From NCBI RefSeq assembly GCF_018860505.1, contig NZ_JAHKPU010000002.1:1-64000 (forward strand): a stretch of DNA of 64,000 nt. The letters are read 5' to 3'. This DNA comes from Pacificibacter marinus (lineage in GTDB: Bacteria; Pseudomonadota; Alphaproteobacteria; Rhodobacterales; Rhodobacteraceae). Made by a program: the position numbers and the translations under genes. The notes below the pieces were generated by a model. It did not search any database. It worked only from the letters and a program-made list of their open reading frames with translations, and was not told the DNA's origin. Positions 7,559 to 17,432 of this stretch are shown here, in pieces (positions within the stretch are counted from its first letter, which is position 1; every line of letters begins with the position of its first letter).

Positions 7559-8734
7559 TTATGCGTAGAGCGGCTCTTGCGCCACGTCAGGTTTAACGAG
7601 GCTTTGCACCGTCTCGATTGTGATATTGCCAAACCCGTTGAACCGTGTGGCCGTCGCGATGGAATAGGCGCCGCAACCGGCAAAAACCAAGTGGTCTTCT
7701 TCCTCCATATCCGCAGGAAAGCCCAATTCGGACGGCAATTTGTCAGTGCTATCACAGGTGGGACCAAAAACGGTTCGCAACACTGGATCGCCCATACGAC
7801 GGTTTCCATACTGACCGTAGGCTTCGATACGATCAATAACACCGACCAAGTGCAACTCGGACAGCCCGCCATAAATCCCGTCATTCAAAAACACATGCGC
7901 ATCATCGCGAATGGCTTTCACGCGGGTGACAAGCGAAAAGCTTTCCGCCACAAGCGCACGACCAGGTTCACAAATCAATGCGGGACGCGCATCGCCAAAG
8001 GCCTCATCGGTAACGCGATCGATCAAGGCGAAGGTCGCGGACAGCTGTGGCACAACATCGTTCAAACGGTGTGACGGGAATCCGCCGCCGACATTTAGGC
8101 GGTGAATGTGTACGCCAGTGACTTGAGCAATCTCGGCCGCCGTATAGATGTAAGTTTCCCAAGCTTTTGGATCAGTGCATTGCGTACCTGGATGAAAATT
8201 AAGCGAGACATCAAAGCCAAGCTGATCCGCCAAAGTCACCAGTTCCATAGCTTTTTCAACCGTCGCGCCAAATTTGGCACCAAAGTTATAAGCAGCCCCT
8301 TCGACCGGCAGTTTAAACCGCACGGCAATTTCAACACCATCTGCTGGCACCAATTGGCCCAGTTTCACCAGTTCAGAATGGCTGTCGACGGAATAGGATT
8401 TCACGCCCAGCGCGACGGCATGTTTGATCTCGGACCGCGAGCGCACAGGATTGTTGTAATGCAGCGCTGCATGTGGCGCCAAACGTGCGATGGTGTCCAT
8501 TTCCACAGGAGAGGCCACATCAAAGCCGCTAATACCAGCCGCGATCAGGTTGATCAGAACCTCTTCGTCTGGATTGGCTTTGACCGCATATGTCACAAGC
8601 CCAGGGAATCCTTGCAAAAATTCATGTGCACAGGCCTGAAGCGTTTCAGGTGAAAAGAACATAACCGGATGATCCGGTGAATGTGTACGAAGGTAGTCTG
8701 CGGGCGATGCCCAAAGAGTATTAGAGAGCCCCAT
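7559..8734 (-). CDS. Type III-fold PLP-dependent ornithine/lysine decarboxylase
   Basis: A 391-aa alanine-racemase-fold (eukaryotic ODC-like) decarboxylase that makes putrescine or cadaverine. The PLP Lys is K52 in YAVKANPDE. Other motifs are GGGFPSH, CEPGRALVA (phosphate binding) and GPTCDSTD with the active-site Cys (C327) and Asp. Start at 8734 is supported by GAGGAAA with a 5-nt spacer; an in-frame Met at 8764 lacks this. It is followed by a strong terminator and is divergent from an Lrp-type regulator that may control it. Ornithine and lysine cannot be told apart by eye. Confidence 0.92.
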   Translation of the reverse strand: MGLSNTLWASPADYLRTHSPDHPVMFFSPETLQACAHEFLQGFPGLVTYAVKANPDEEVLINLIAAGISGFDVASPVEMDTIARLAPHAALHYNNPVRSRSEIKHAVALGVKSYSVDSHSELVKLGQLVPADGVEIAVRFKLPVEGAAYNFGAKFGATVEKAMELVTLADQLGFDVSLNFHPGTQCTDPKAWETYIYTAAEIAQVTGVHIHRLNVGGGFPSHRLNDVVPQLSATFALIDRVTDEAFGDARPALICEPGRALVAESFSLVTRVKAIRDDAHVFLNDGIYGGLSELHLVGVIDRIEAYGQYGNRRMGDPVLRTVFGPTCDSTDKLPSELGFPADMEEEDHLVFAGCGAYSIATATRFNGFGNITIETVQSLVKPDVAQEPLYA

Positions 8735-9010
8735 TAGCGTTTCCTCACCAACAGTTGCAGCCACTATCTTACCCGGGGTGTCCGGTTGGGAATGCGCTTA
8801 CGCGTTAATCCAAACCAGGCCAGGTACAAGCGTCTCCGCTGCCCTTTGATCCTGAAACAATAGAGCGTGTATGACGTGACATTTCACCGAAAAAAAGAGT
8901 TGAAATGTACATATGATACGTTATTTTGTAAGGTATTGAAGTTAATTTGTTAGTTATGTAGCATCCCCTATCGGCCAAGACTGGGGGTCGACTTTCAAAA
9001 GGAACGTTTC

Positions 9011-9442
9011 ATGGATGATTTGGACCAAAAAATACTCGCAGCGATGGCCACTGATTCATCGACCTCTGTCTCGCGTTTGGCGCGACGGTTTAAGGTCGCA
9101 CGCTCGACCGTACAGGCGCGATTGGAAAAGCTAGAAACCAACGGGACGATTGCAGGCTATACGATCAAATTGGGGGATGTCGCTTTGGCTCGACGGGTCA
9201 AGGCCACGGTGTTGGTCTATTGTGAACCACGCGCCTCCGCTGGTGTGGTCGGCAAGCTCAAGGCTATACCCGATGTGGAAATGGTGGCCACATCAACAGG
9301 GCGTGTTGATTTAATTACACAAATTGCTTGTGCCACCACCGAAGATATCGACCAAACATTAGATCAGATTACCTCGATCACGGGCGTTCAAGACATTGAA
9401 AGTCTGATTCATCTCAGCGTCAAATTTGACCGCTCTATTTAA
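9011..9442 (+). CDS. Lrp/AsnC family transcriptional regulator
   Basis: A 143-aa regulator with an N-terminal HTH (about residues 4-50, SVSRLARRFKVARSTVQARLEKL) and a C-terminal RAM effector domain containing STGRVDLITQIACAT. Start is the ATG after AAAGGAACG. It is divergent from the decarboxylase gene with a 276-bp AT-rich intergenic region, a usual arrangement for autoregulation and control of an amino-acid catabolic neighbour. The effector is unknown. Confidence 0.9.
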   Translation: MDDLDQKILAAMATDSSTSVSRLARRFKVARSTVQARLEKLETNGTIAGYTIKLGDVALARRVKATVLVYCEPRASAGVVGKLKAIPDVEMVATSTGRVDLITQIACATTEDIDQTLDQITSITGVQDIESLIHLSVKFDRSI

Positions 9443-9456
9443 CGATGCCCGACGCA

Positions 9457-10602
9457 TTATGCTGCGGCATGAGGGGGCAGACCGCTTCGGGGCGTATTTC
9501 CTGTTTCACTTGAAGTGGCTTCGCCGCGCGCGATGGCGTCGATCACCCGAAGAGATAAGGCGATCGAGCGCCCAGGGTCAGCAAGCTGGTTGGTTGTGCC
9601 CACCGCATAAATTTTGAGCTCAGGGGCATAAAACGCAAAACTGCCCCCAAAGCCAAAGTGACCATAAACTGCAGGCAGCTTACGCCCCCATAACCAAGGT
9701 TCTTTAAGACGAAACTTGAGCGCCACCAAGCGTGATGCATCAACACGCATCACCCCAAGACCGTAGTCAATAGGCGGATGCAACGGCTTCCAGTCGTACA
9801 AATCACGGATGTGCCGGCGTTCGAACAAATACCCTTCAAAGAAACTGCGCAAGAAAATCAACCCTTCGCGCGAGGTCGTCACCAAGCCGGCATCAGCTTG
9901 AAAAGACGTCATGGTGCGCGGCACTAAAACTTCTTTAGCGTGAGACATCAAATTGGCGGGCCGTGTGTCAGAGGGGTCGTTGTAAATATACGAGGCTGTC
10001 AACCCAAGGGGCTGCGTGATGCGGTCTTTCACAACCTGTGAAAAACTTTTTTGTTCGAGCGCCTCGATCACCTTTCCCAAAATATGAAAATTGCTGTCTG
10101 TATACAGGGCCGTGGGCGAGGCCCCAGGGACATCAATTGCGCCATGGGACCGTGTGCGCGAAATCACATCCTCAAACGTCCAAGAGGTATCAACACCCTT
10201 TGTCAGGGCATGTTGCAAGTCTCTGGCGTGATTGCGAAAAACAAAAAAATCACCCAAACCTGACGTCTGCGACATCAGATGCCGAATGGTGATGTCATCA
10301 GTATAATCGACAGCATCTTTGACATGAATTTCGAGGCATGATTTGCTATCAGGTATGTAGGATATAAAGGGAGTATCAAAGGCCACTTTGCCTTCATCGC
10401 GCAGCTGCATCAAAATCGCCACCACATAAAGCTTTGCCATGGAGGTCGCGAAATAAGGTGTGCGCGCATCCAACTGTCCCGCATTGAAATTGTAATGTGA
10501 TGCATCTGACTGTCGATACGCGGAAATTGTGATCCCGCTGTATTGCGGGCTTTTCACCATGCGATCAATGTTTCGATCAAGATGTGTTCGCCTGTCGCCC
10601 AT
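9457..10602 (-). CDS. Serine hydrolase, beta-lactamase/esterase fold
   Basis: A 381-aa class C beta-lactamase-like serine hydrolase. The SxxK catalytic motif is S54-M-A-K57. The second motif reads YTDSN (Asp at the third position, as in many D-aminopeptidase/esterase members), and HFGFGGSF stands in the KTG-like position. No signal peptide is evident, so it is probably a cytosolic esterase or peptidase rather than a periplasmic beta-lactamase. It is convergent with the Lrp gene (14 bp gap). Confidence 0.85.
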   Translation of the reverse strand: MGDRRTHLDRNIDRMVKSPQYSGITISAYRQSDASHYNFNAGQLDARTPYFATSMAKLYVVAILMQLRDEGKVAFDTPFISYIPDSKSCLEIHVKDAVDYTDDITIRHLMSQTSGLGDFFVFRNHARDLQHALTKGVDTSWTFEDVISRTRSHGAIDVPGASPTALYTDSNFHILGKVIEALEQKSFSQVVKDRITQPLGLTASYIYNDPSDTRPANLMSHAKEVLVPRTMTSFQADAGLVTTSREGLIFLRSFFEGYLFERRHIRDLYDWKPLHPPIDYGLGVMRVDASRLVALKFRLKEPWLWGRKLPAVYGHFGFGGSFAFYAPELKIYAVGTTNQLADPGRSIALSLRVIDAIARGEATSSETGNTPRSGLPPHAAA

Positions 10603-10932
10603 GCTGCATGTCTCCTATCGCAGCCTATCTTTTAGGTTCAAAACCTTAAGTCACCGTCAATTTTTAATGGCCGCTAAGTGGCGATTTTTGGGCACCAAGT
10701 GACGCATTTCAACACCCGTAGCCTCGGTTTGCTAAATATGCCCCTCCCCCGTGCTTGCATCCAAACATCACAGGCCCCCCCTAGGCCTGAAAGCGCAAAA
10801 GACCGACAAATGTCATGACGTCTTACGAGATTGTCCATTTAGCGGAGCAACATCCACGGGTTTCACCCTTTCCCTCGCCGTGGCCGCGCGGTACATATCG
10901 CGCAACAGGAATGACGTATTAGGCGGCTTATC
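10603..10932. other. Intergenic region upstream of valS
   Basis: This region separates the start of the serine hydrolase from valS and must hold both promoters. A short hairpin (CAGGCC / GGCCTG near 10771-10790) is visible. A 61-codon frame at 10751-10936 runs into valS and has no support. I see no riboswitch or T-box. Confidence 0.4.
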
Positions 10933-13900
10933 ATGACCATGGACAAAGTTTTTGACGCGAAAACAGCGGAAACGCGGATTTATAGCGATTGGGAAAAGGC
11001 GGGGGCTTTCAAAGCTGGCGCCAATGCATCGCGCGAGGACACCTTTACCGTCATGCTACCACCCCCCAATGTGACGGGCGCTTTGCACGTCGGCCACGCG
11101 TTTAACCACACTTTGCAAGACATCATGGTGCGCTGGCACCGGATGCGCGGCTTTGACACCCTGTGGCAGCCCGGCCAAGACCACGCAGGCATCGCGACGC
11201 AGTTGCAGGTCGAAAAGAAACTCATGGCTGATGAGGGCAAAAAACGCGCTGATTTGGGCCGCGATGAATTTCTGTCCCGCGTCTGGGATTGGAAAGGCCA
11301 ATACGGAACGACAATTATCGAGCAAATGAAACGCTTGGGCAATTCCTGTGACTGGTCCCGCAACGCCTTTACCATGTCTGGTGCGCCAAATGCGCCTAAA
11401 GGCGAAGAAGGCAATTTCCACGATGCTGTGATCAAAGTCTTTGTTGAGATGCACTCCAAAGGCCTGATCTATCGCGGCAAACGCCTGACCAACTGGGACC
11501 CGCATTTTGAAACCGCGATTTCCGATCTCGAAGTGGAAAACATCGAAGTCGCGGGGCACATGTGGCACTTTAAATACAAGCTCGCGGGTGGTGACACTTA
11601 CGAATACGTGGAAAAAGACGAAGACGGCAATGTGACTTTGCGCGAGACCCGCGATTACATTTCCATCGCCACCACGCGCCCTGAAACCATGCTGGGCGAT
11701 GGCGCTGTGGCTGTACACCCAAGCGACGAGCGTTACGCGCCAATCGTGGGCAAAATGGTGCATCTGCCGCTTTGTGATCGTTTGATCCCGATTGTCACCG
11801 ATGAATACCCCGACAAAGACTTTGGATCAGGTGCGGTGAAAATCACCGGCGCGCATGATTTCAACGATTACCAAGTCGCCAAACGCTGCAAATTGCCGAT
11901 GTACCGCCTGATGGATCGCAAGGGCGCGATGCGCGATGACGGCGAGGCTTATGACGTTTGTGTGGACCGCGCGCGCGAAATTGCGGCGGGGGCCGAGGCC
12001 ACTGAATCTGAAATCGACGCGCTGAACCTTGTGCCAGAAAAATACCGCGGCATGGATCGTTTTGATGCGCGCAAAGCTGTGATTGCGGACATCACCAACG
12101 CTGGTTTGGCTGTAATGCATACCGTCACAAAAAAAGTGAAAGACGATGAGGGCGTTGAAACTGAGGTTTCTGAAGTCGTGCCCTACGTTGAAAACAAACC
12201 TGTGATGCAGCCCTTTGGGGATCGGTCCAAAGTGGTGATCGAGCCTATGCTGACCGACCAATGGTTTGTTGATGCTGAAAAGATTGTTGAGCCTGCGCTT
12301 GAGGCCGTTCGTGATGGCAAAACCCAGATCATTCCTGATTCAGGGCGTAAAGTGTACAACCACTGGTTAGAGAATATCGAACCTTGGTGTATTTCGCGTC
12401 AATTGTGGTGGGGGCACCAGATTCCAGTTTGGTATGGACCGCAAGCTAAGGTCAACAAGGATGGATCACGCGTTCTATTTTTCGACGAGTTCCACGCAAT
12501 TTGTGCAGCCACAGAAGCTGAAGCTGTTTCAAAATTTGAAAAATATTACGAAGGCGCTCGCGTTGTCGCTACGGACCTTAGCGCGAGCGAGCTAGTCGAA
12601 AAGCAGTTGTCTGACGGCTTCAATGACCCGAACCACCCAGAAATCGAGGGAATTGGGATTTTCAGAGACCCCGACGTCCTAGACACATGGTTCTCCTCCG
12701 GCCTTTGGCCTATCGGTACGCTCGGCTGGCCTGAGTGGACGGAAGAAACATCGAAATACTTTTCGACAGACGTGTTGGTCACAGGCCAAGACATTCTGTT
12801 CTTCTGGGTGGCACGCATGATGATGATGCAATTGGCTGTGGTCGACGAAGTGCCATTCCACACCATTTACCTGCACCAGCTCGTGCGTGACGAGAAGGGC
12901 AAGAAGATGTCCAAGACCACGGGCAATGTCATCGATCCGCTGGAAATCATTGACGAATACGGTGCCGATGCGTTGCGTTTCACCAATGCGTCCATGGCCG
13001 CCATCGGTGGGGTTTTGAAACTGTCCGAGGACAGCATCAAAGGCTACCGCAACTTTGGCACCAAGATCTGGAACGCCGCCCGCTTTGCCGAAATGAACCA
13101 AGTGTTCGAGGTCTATGACCCCTCCGTGATGCCAACACCAAAAGCCACGGTGAACAAATGGATCATCGGCGAAGTCGCCAAAACCCGCGCCGAAGTTGAC
13201 GCCGCGATTGAAGCCTACCGTTTCAACGATGCCGCCAACGCGCTTTACGGCTTTGTTTGGGGCAAATTCTGCGACTGGTATGTGGAACTCGCGAAACCAT
13301 TGTTGTTTGCTGAAGACGAAGCGGTCTTGGCCGAGACACGTCAAACAATGGGCTGGGCCTTGGACCAAGCGCTTATAATGCTGCACCCCTTCATGCCGTT
13401 TATCACCGAAGAACTTTGGGGCACCGTGCAAACAGATCGCGGGCTTTTGGCCGTCACCGATTGGCCAACCTATGGCGCGGAATTGATCGATGCCGATGCG
13501 GATCGTGAAATGAACTGGGTGATCAATCTGATCGAACGCATCCGGTCCTCACGCGCTGAAGTGCACGTGCCCGCGGGGCTGAAAATCCCTATGGTACAAG
13601 TTGACTTGGATGATACAGGCAAAACCGCTTGGGCCAACAACGAAGCCCTGATCATGAAGCTTGCCCGCGTTGATAGCCTGACTGTCGGCCCGATGCCAAA
13701 AGGCGCGATCACCATTCCGGTTGAGGGCGGCACATTCGCGCTGCCGCTCGCGGGCGTGATCGACATTGCTGAGGAAAAAGCACGGCTTGAGAAAACCATG
13801 CAAAAACTGGCCAAAGAACTGGGCGGTTTGCGCGGACGCTTGAACAATCCGAAATTCGCGGCCTCTGCCCCTGCTGATGTTGTGGCCGAAGCGCAAGCCA

Positions 13901-13971
13901 ACTTGGCTGCCCGCGAAGAGGAAGAAGGCAAACTCAAAGCCGCTCTTGCGCGCCTAGATGAAATTGGCTGA
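10933..13971 (+). CDS. valS: Valine-tRNA ligase
   Basis: A 1012-aa class Ia aminoacyl-tRNA synthetase. The HIGH signature is HVGH (about residue 51, in [16 protein letters not shown]) and the KMSKS signature is KMSKTTGN near residue 657. The CP1 editing domain contains [15 protein letters not shown]. The C-terminal coiled-coil tRNA arm is the Lys/Glu-rich last 80 residues. Residues about 500-600 (12430-12720) include extra sequence before DVLDTWFSS, and codon choice there differs from the rest of the gene. ATG codons at 10933 and 10939 are both possible starts. A terminator follows. Confidence 0.97.
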   Translation: MTMDKVFDAKTAETRIYSDWEKAGAFKAGANASREDTFTVMLPPPNVTGALHVGHAFNHTLQDIMVRWHRMRGFDTLWQPGQDHAGIATQLQVEKKLMADEGKKRADLGRDEFLSRVWDWKGQYGTTIIEQMKRLGNSCDWSRNAFTMSGAPNAPKGEEGNFHDAVIKVFVEMHSKGLIYRGKRLTNWDPHFETAISDLEVENIEVAGHMWHFKYKLAGGDTYEYVEKDEDGNVTLRETRDYISIATTRPETMLGDGAVAVHPSDERYAPIVGKMVHLPLCDRLIPIVTDEYPDKDFGSGAVKITGAHDFNDYQVAKRCKLPMYRLMDRKGAMRDDGEAYDVCVDRAREIAAGAEATESEIDALNLVPEKYRGMDRFDARKAVIADITNAGLAVMHTVTKKVKDDEGVETEVSEVVPYVENKPVMQPFGDRSKVVIEPMLTDQWFVDAEKIVEPALEAVRDGKTQIIPDSGRKVYNHWLENIEPWCISRQLWWGHQIPVWYGPQAKVNKDGSRVLFFDEFHAICAATEAEAVSKFEKYYEGARVVATDLSASELVEKQLSDGFNDPNHPEIEGIGIFRDPDVLDTWFSSGLWPIGTLGWPEWTEETSKYFSTDVLVTGQDILFFWVARMMMMQLAVVDEVPFHTIYLHQLVRDEKGKKMSKTTGNVIDPLEIIDEYGADALRFTNASMAAIGGVLKLSEDSIKGYRNFGTKIWNAARFAEMNQVFEVYDPSVMPTPKATVNKWIIGEVAKTRAEVDAAIEAYRFNDAANALYGFVWGKFCDWYVELAKPLLFAEDEAVLAETRQTMGWALDQALIMLHPFMPFITEELWGTVQTDRGLLAVTDWPTYGAELIDADADREMNWVINLIERIRSSRAEVHVPAGLKIPMVQVDLDDTGKTAWANNEALIMKLARVDSLTVGPMPKGAITIPVEGGTFALPLAGVIDIAEEKARLEKTMQKLAKELGGLRGRLNNPKFAASAPADVVAEAQANLAAREEEEGKLKAALARLDEIG

Positions 13972-13992
13972 ATGAAAATCAATTGAATGGAT

Positions 13993-14025
13993 AAAACGGG
14001 CGCAGCGCAATCTGCGCCCGTTTTT
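13993..14025 (+). terminator. Terminator after valS
   Basis: An 11-bp stem (AACGGGCGCAG against CTGCGCCCGTT) is followed by TTTTT, 22 bp past the valS stop. Confidence 0.85.
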
Positions 14026-14094
14026 ACAGTCTGGGGCGTACTCGTGTGCCTGTGACCGCTTGTTCGCGCTAGAAACTTAAGGCAGATATTGCAT

Positions 14095-15216
14095 ATGACA
14101 GATACACGCCTCACCCCGCTTGCCGCCTCATTGCCCTCGACCATCCCCTTTGTTGCGCCAGAGCGCATCGAAGCTGAACGCGGGACTGCCTTTGCCGCAC
14201 GCCTTGGCGCGAACGAGCTGTCGTTTGGCCCCTCACCCAAAGCCATTTCCGCGATGACAGATGCGCTGAGTGGCATTTGGAAATACGGCGTGCCAGAAAA
14301 TGAACCTCTGCGGACTGAGTTGGCGACACACCTGAACATAGCGCCTGAAGCCGTGACCATCGGCGAAGGCATCGATGGATTGCTGGGCATCTTGGTGCGA
14401 TTATATGTCGGCGCAGGGGACGCTGTGGTGACCTCTGACGGGTCCTATCCGACATTTAACTACCACGTGGCGGGCGCTGGCGGCATGTTGCACAAAGTCC
14501 CGTATAAAGACGATTTTGAAAACCCTAAGGCGCTGATCGCCAAAGCAAGTGAGGTTGGCGCGAAACTTGTGTACTTGTCCAATCCCAACAATCCTATGGG
14601 CAGCGTACACAACGCGCAAACCGTGCAATCGATGATCGATGCCGTGCCTGACGGCTGTCTATTGGTGCTGGACGAAGCCTATGCGGAATTCGCGCCCGAC
14701 GGCACAACACCCCAGATAGATATCTCTGACAAGCGCGTGATCCGTTTTCGTACCTTTTCAAAAGCTTATGGACTTGCAGGGGCGCGGATTGGCTATGGCA
14801 TTTCACATCCCGAAATCATCAGTGGCTTTGACAAAATCCGCAATCATTTTGGTGTGAACCGTGTGGCCCAAGCCGGTGCTTTGGCCGCGTTACATGACCA
14901 TAATTACTTGTCTGAGACCTTAGAAAAGGTCGACCAAGCCCGTGTCCGTCTTGCACAAATCGCACAAGACAATGGATTGATCCCTTTGTTATCCGCTGCC
15001 AATTTTGTCACGATTGACTGTGGGCGTGATGGCGATTTCGCACGCTCTGTTTTGGCAGCACTCAGTGCGCGAGGCGTGTTTGTGCGCATGCCGGGGGCAG
15101 CCCCACTGGATCGCTGCATTCGGATCTCAGTGGGACTGCCGCAGGAATTGGATATTTTGGCAGAGCGCCTGCCCTTGGCTTTGCAAGACGCCCGTGACCA
15201 CATCGACAAAACCTAG
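14095..15216 (+). CDS. PLP-dependent aminotransferase, histidinol-phosphate type
   Basis: A 373-aa fold-type I aminotransferase of the HisC-like class. It shows GANELSFGPSP near the N-terminus, the SNPNNPMG motif, LDEAYAEF, and the PLP Lys in FSKAYGLAGARIGYG. The final Arg-containing RISVGLP binds the substrate carboxylate. The ATG at 14095 is the start; the upstream in-frame codon at 14089 is TTG. It overlaps by 4 bp the convergent downstream aminotransferase. It may be a second histidinol-phosphate aminotransferase or act on another amino acid; the sequence does not decide. Confidence 0.88.
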   Translation: MTDTRLTPLAASLPSTIPFVAPERIEAERGTAFAARLGANELSFGPSPKAISAMTDALSGIWKYGVPENEPLRTELATHLNIAPEAVTIGEGIDGLLGILVRLYVGAGDAVVTSDGSYPTFNYHVAGAGGMLHKVPYKDDFENPKALIAKASEVGAKLVYLSNPNNPMGSVHNAQTVQSMIDAVPDGCLLVLDEAYAEFAPDGTTPQIDISDKRVIRFRTFSKAYGLAGARIGYGISHPEIISGFDKIRNHFGVNRVAQAGALAALHDHNYLSETLEKVDQARVRLAQIAQDNGLIPLLSAANFVTIDCGRDGDFARSVLAALSARGVFVRMPGAAPLDRCIRISVGLPQELDILAERLPLALQDARDHIDKT

Positions 15217-16457
15217 CCGCAGCAACATCCACCCGCCTCTGCTGGCGGTATCACAGTTCCAGCTTTGCTGGCCAAAAACTGCGCAGCGGCAGTGACACCT
15301 CCTGCGCCATGCGGAATATTCAACGCAACAAATCCGGTTTCAATTGCGCCTATAACGCCTAAAACCATCTGCGCATTTAGGTGTCCCATATGGCCGATGC
15401 GGAAATATCCGTGCCATTCTGCTGCGTCCCAATCCGCCATGCCCAAGGGAATACCAAGCGTGACGCCCATGTGCTCAGTCAACCAATCACGCAATCGCGT
15501 GCCGTCCGGTTCCGTCAACTTCAACGCAGTGACAGCATGCGACCGATGGGCGGGATCGGCGACGTTCAAGACCAAATCGCCACCCTGCCCCCAAGCCTGT
15601 GCGGCCGCCCAATACGCCCCAGCCAAAGCAGCATGACGGTTCCAGACGTTTTCCATGCCCTCAGTCATCAGCATGTCCACCGCCACGCGTAATGCATACA
15701 AGTGTTGCGTGGGTGGGGTGCCGCCAAAATATTCATAAAGGTGTACGGGATTTGTTCGTAAGTTCCAGTCCCAATAGGGCGTACGCATATCGGCGGATTG
15801 CCCAGCTGCAAGCGCCTTGTCCGAGACCCAAATAAAGCCCATCCCAGCCGGCGTCATCAGGCCCTTTTGCGAGGCCGCAATCGCAACATCGACGCCCCAA
15901 GCATCCATTTCAAATCGGTCACAGCCTATAGAAGCCACACAATCCACAGCATAAATCGCGGGATGTCCTGCGGCGTCGATCGCGGCGCGGATCGCTTTGA
16001 TATCGTTGCGCAATGAGGTCGCCGTATCGACATGTGTGACCAAAACGGCTTTGATTTTGTGATCTGTATCAGCACGCAAAACCTGCTCGACTTTTGCTGG
16101 ATCAATCGCTGCTTTTTTGCCAAAATCCAAACGTTGCACCGATGTCCCAAGGCTTTCGGCCACATCGGCCCAACCTTCGCCAAACGCACCAGACAAACAG
16201 GCCAAGACGGTGTCACCACGCGAAATCATATTTGTCAAAGCGGCTTCCCAAAGGCCGTGCCCATTGGAAATATACATCGCCACATGATGTTCGGTGCGCG
16301 CTATTTTTTTAAGATCGGGAACAAGGCCATGCGTCAGCTCCACCAATTCGCCTGTATATATATTTGGCGCGGGGCGTTGCATGGCTTGTAAAACGGCATC
16401 CGGCAGAACGGATGGGCCAGGAATGGCAAGGTAGTGGCGACCATTTGACAGTGACAT
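15213..16457 (-). CDS. Alanine/serine-glyoxylate-type aminotransferase
   Basis: A 414-aa class V aminotransferase. It opens with the family motif AIPGPSVLPDAVL and contains ISNGHGLWEAAL, the AVDCVASIGC segment with the PLP-binding Asp, and the Schiff-base Lys in SQKGLMTPAG. The C-terminus ends in a Cys-rich GGCCCG tail after a low-complexity spacer, which is unusual and could bind metal or be ornamental. The ATG at 16457 is the start. The upstream in-frame codon at 16463 is TTG. Physiological partner (glyoxylate, pyruvate) is inferred from family. Confidence 0.88.
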   Translation of the reverse strand: MSLSNGRHYLAIPGPSVLPDAVLQAMQRPAPNIYTGELVELTHGLVPDLKKIARTEHHVAMYISNGHGLWEAALTNMISRGDTVLACLSGAFGEGWADVAESLGTSVQRLDFGKKAAIDPAKVEQVLRADTDHKIKAVLVTHVDTATSLRNDIKAIRAAIDAAGHPAIYAVDCVASIGCDRFEMDAWGVDVAIAASQKGLMTPAGMGFIWVSDKALAAGQSADMRTPYWDWNLRTNPVHLYEYFGGTPPTQHLYALRVAVDMLMTEGMENVWNRHAALAGAYWAAAQAWGQGGDLVLNVADPAHRSHAVTALKLTEPDGTRLRDWLTEHMGVTLGIPLGMADWDAAEWHGYFRIGHMGHLNAQMVLGVIGAIETGFVALNIPHGAGGVTAAAQFLASKAGTVIPPAEAGGCCCG

Positions 16458-16658
16458 ATTCAAATCCTACGTAATGAGACCTTAAGCGGTAACGCCCAGA
16501 ATTCCTTTGGTCAATCTGCACGATTGGCTCAACAAGATTGACGTAAGGGAGGGCTGCGACCTGCAATGATCCGTGGCACATGCACGAGAAAGCGGCGGCT
16601 TGCGAGAGAGATCGTTTAAAGATACATAGCGCAGACTGGACTTTCCACATGAGGCAAC

Positions 16659-17354
16659 ATGTCAAAGACACTTAAAGAACGTTTCAAAGATCTTGAATAC
16701 GGACGCGTGGGCGCCTTTGGCAATGATGTGTCGACACCACGCACGCGCCGACTGGCTTATTGGCACTTTCAATTGTTTGATCACGCGTTTTTACGGGGCC
16801 TTTGGCACAACCTGTATGAAATCGCCCCCGGCGTATGGCGCTCGAACCAGCCTTCGCCCAAACGTATCGAAAAATATAAAAAGATGGGGATCAAAACGAT
16901 CCTGTCTTTGCGCGGAGATCCAAACCAACCCATCAGCTTTATGTTGCTGGAAAAACAGGCCTGCAAAGACCACGATATTACTTTGGTGACCGAAAAGTTG
17001 AGCGCCCGCAGCTTGGCCCCCAAAGAGACATATTTGAGTGTTTTGGATCGGCTGGAACAGCTTGAGCCCCCATTTTTGCTGCATTGTAAGTCTGGTGCAG
17101 ATCGCGCTGGTTTGGTGTCAGCGCTTTATTTGTTACATATCAAAGACGCCCCGCTCAGCGAGGCCCGCAAGCAATTGCATTGGCGTTTTATGCACCTGAA
17201 AAGCACCAAAACGGGCATTCTGGATCACCTACTGGACTGTTATGAGGCTGACATCATGCGCCTTGGCGCGATTCCGATACGCCACTGGTTCGAGAACCAT
17301 TTTGACCAAAAGGCAATCGCCGCGAGCTTTAAGCCTCTTTGGAAACACTCGTAA
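16659..17354 (+). CDS. Dual-specificity/tyrosine phosphatase-like protein
   Basis: A 231-aa protein with the Cys-phosphatase P-loop HCKSGADRAG (C143, R149) typical of bacterial DSP/PTP-like enzymes. Upstream parts include YEIAPGVWRSNQPSP and LSLRGDP, which are shared by a clade of alphaproteobacterial phosphatases often found beside lipopolysaccharide or lipid genes. No signal peptide is seen. It lies 78 bp upstream of an MsbA-like exporter on the same strand, so lipid or envelope phosphatase activity is plausible but not shown. Confidence 0.85.
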   Translation: MSKTLKERFKDLEYGRVGAFGNDVSTPRTRRLAYWHFQLFDHAFLRGLWHNLYEIAPGVWRSNQPSPKRIEKYKKMGIKTILSLRGDPNQPISFMLLEKQACKDHDITLVTEKLSARSLAPKETYLSVLDRLEQLEPPFLLHCKSGADRAGLVSALYLLHIKDAPLSEARKQLHWRFMHLKSTKTGILDHLLDCYEADIMRLGAIPIRHWFENHFDQKAIAASFKPLWKHS

Positions 17355-17432
17355 CTGTGTAAATATCGCATCGGCGGCTTAACCATAGCCGCTGGCACGC
17401 TGGCGAAACGCCTCTTACTGTCAGGATCTTGA

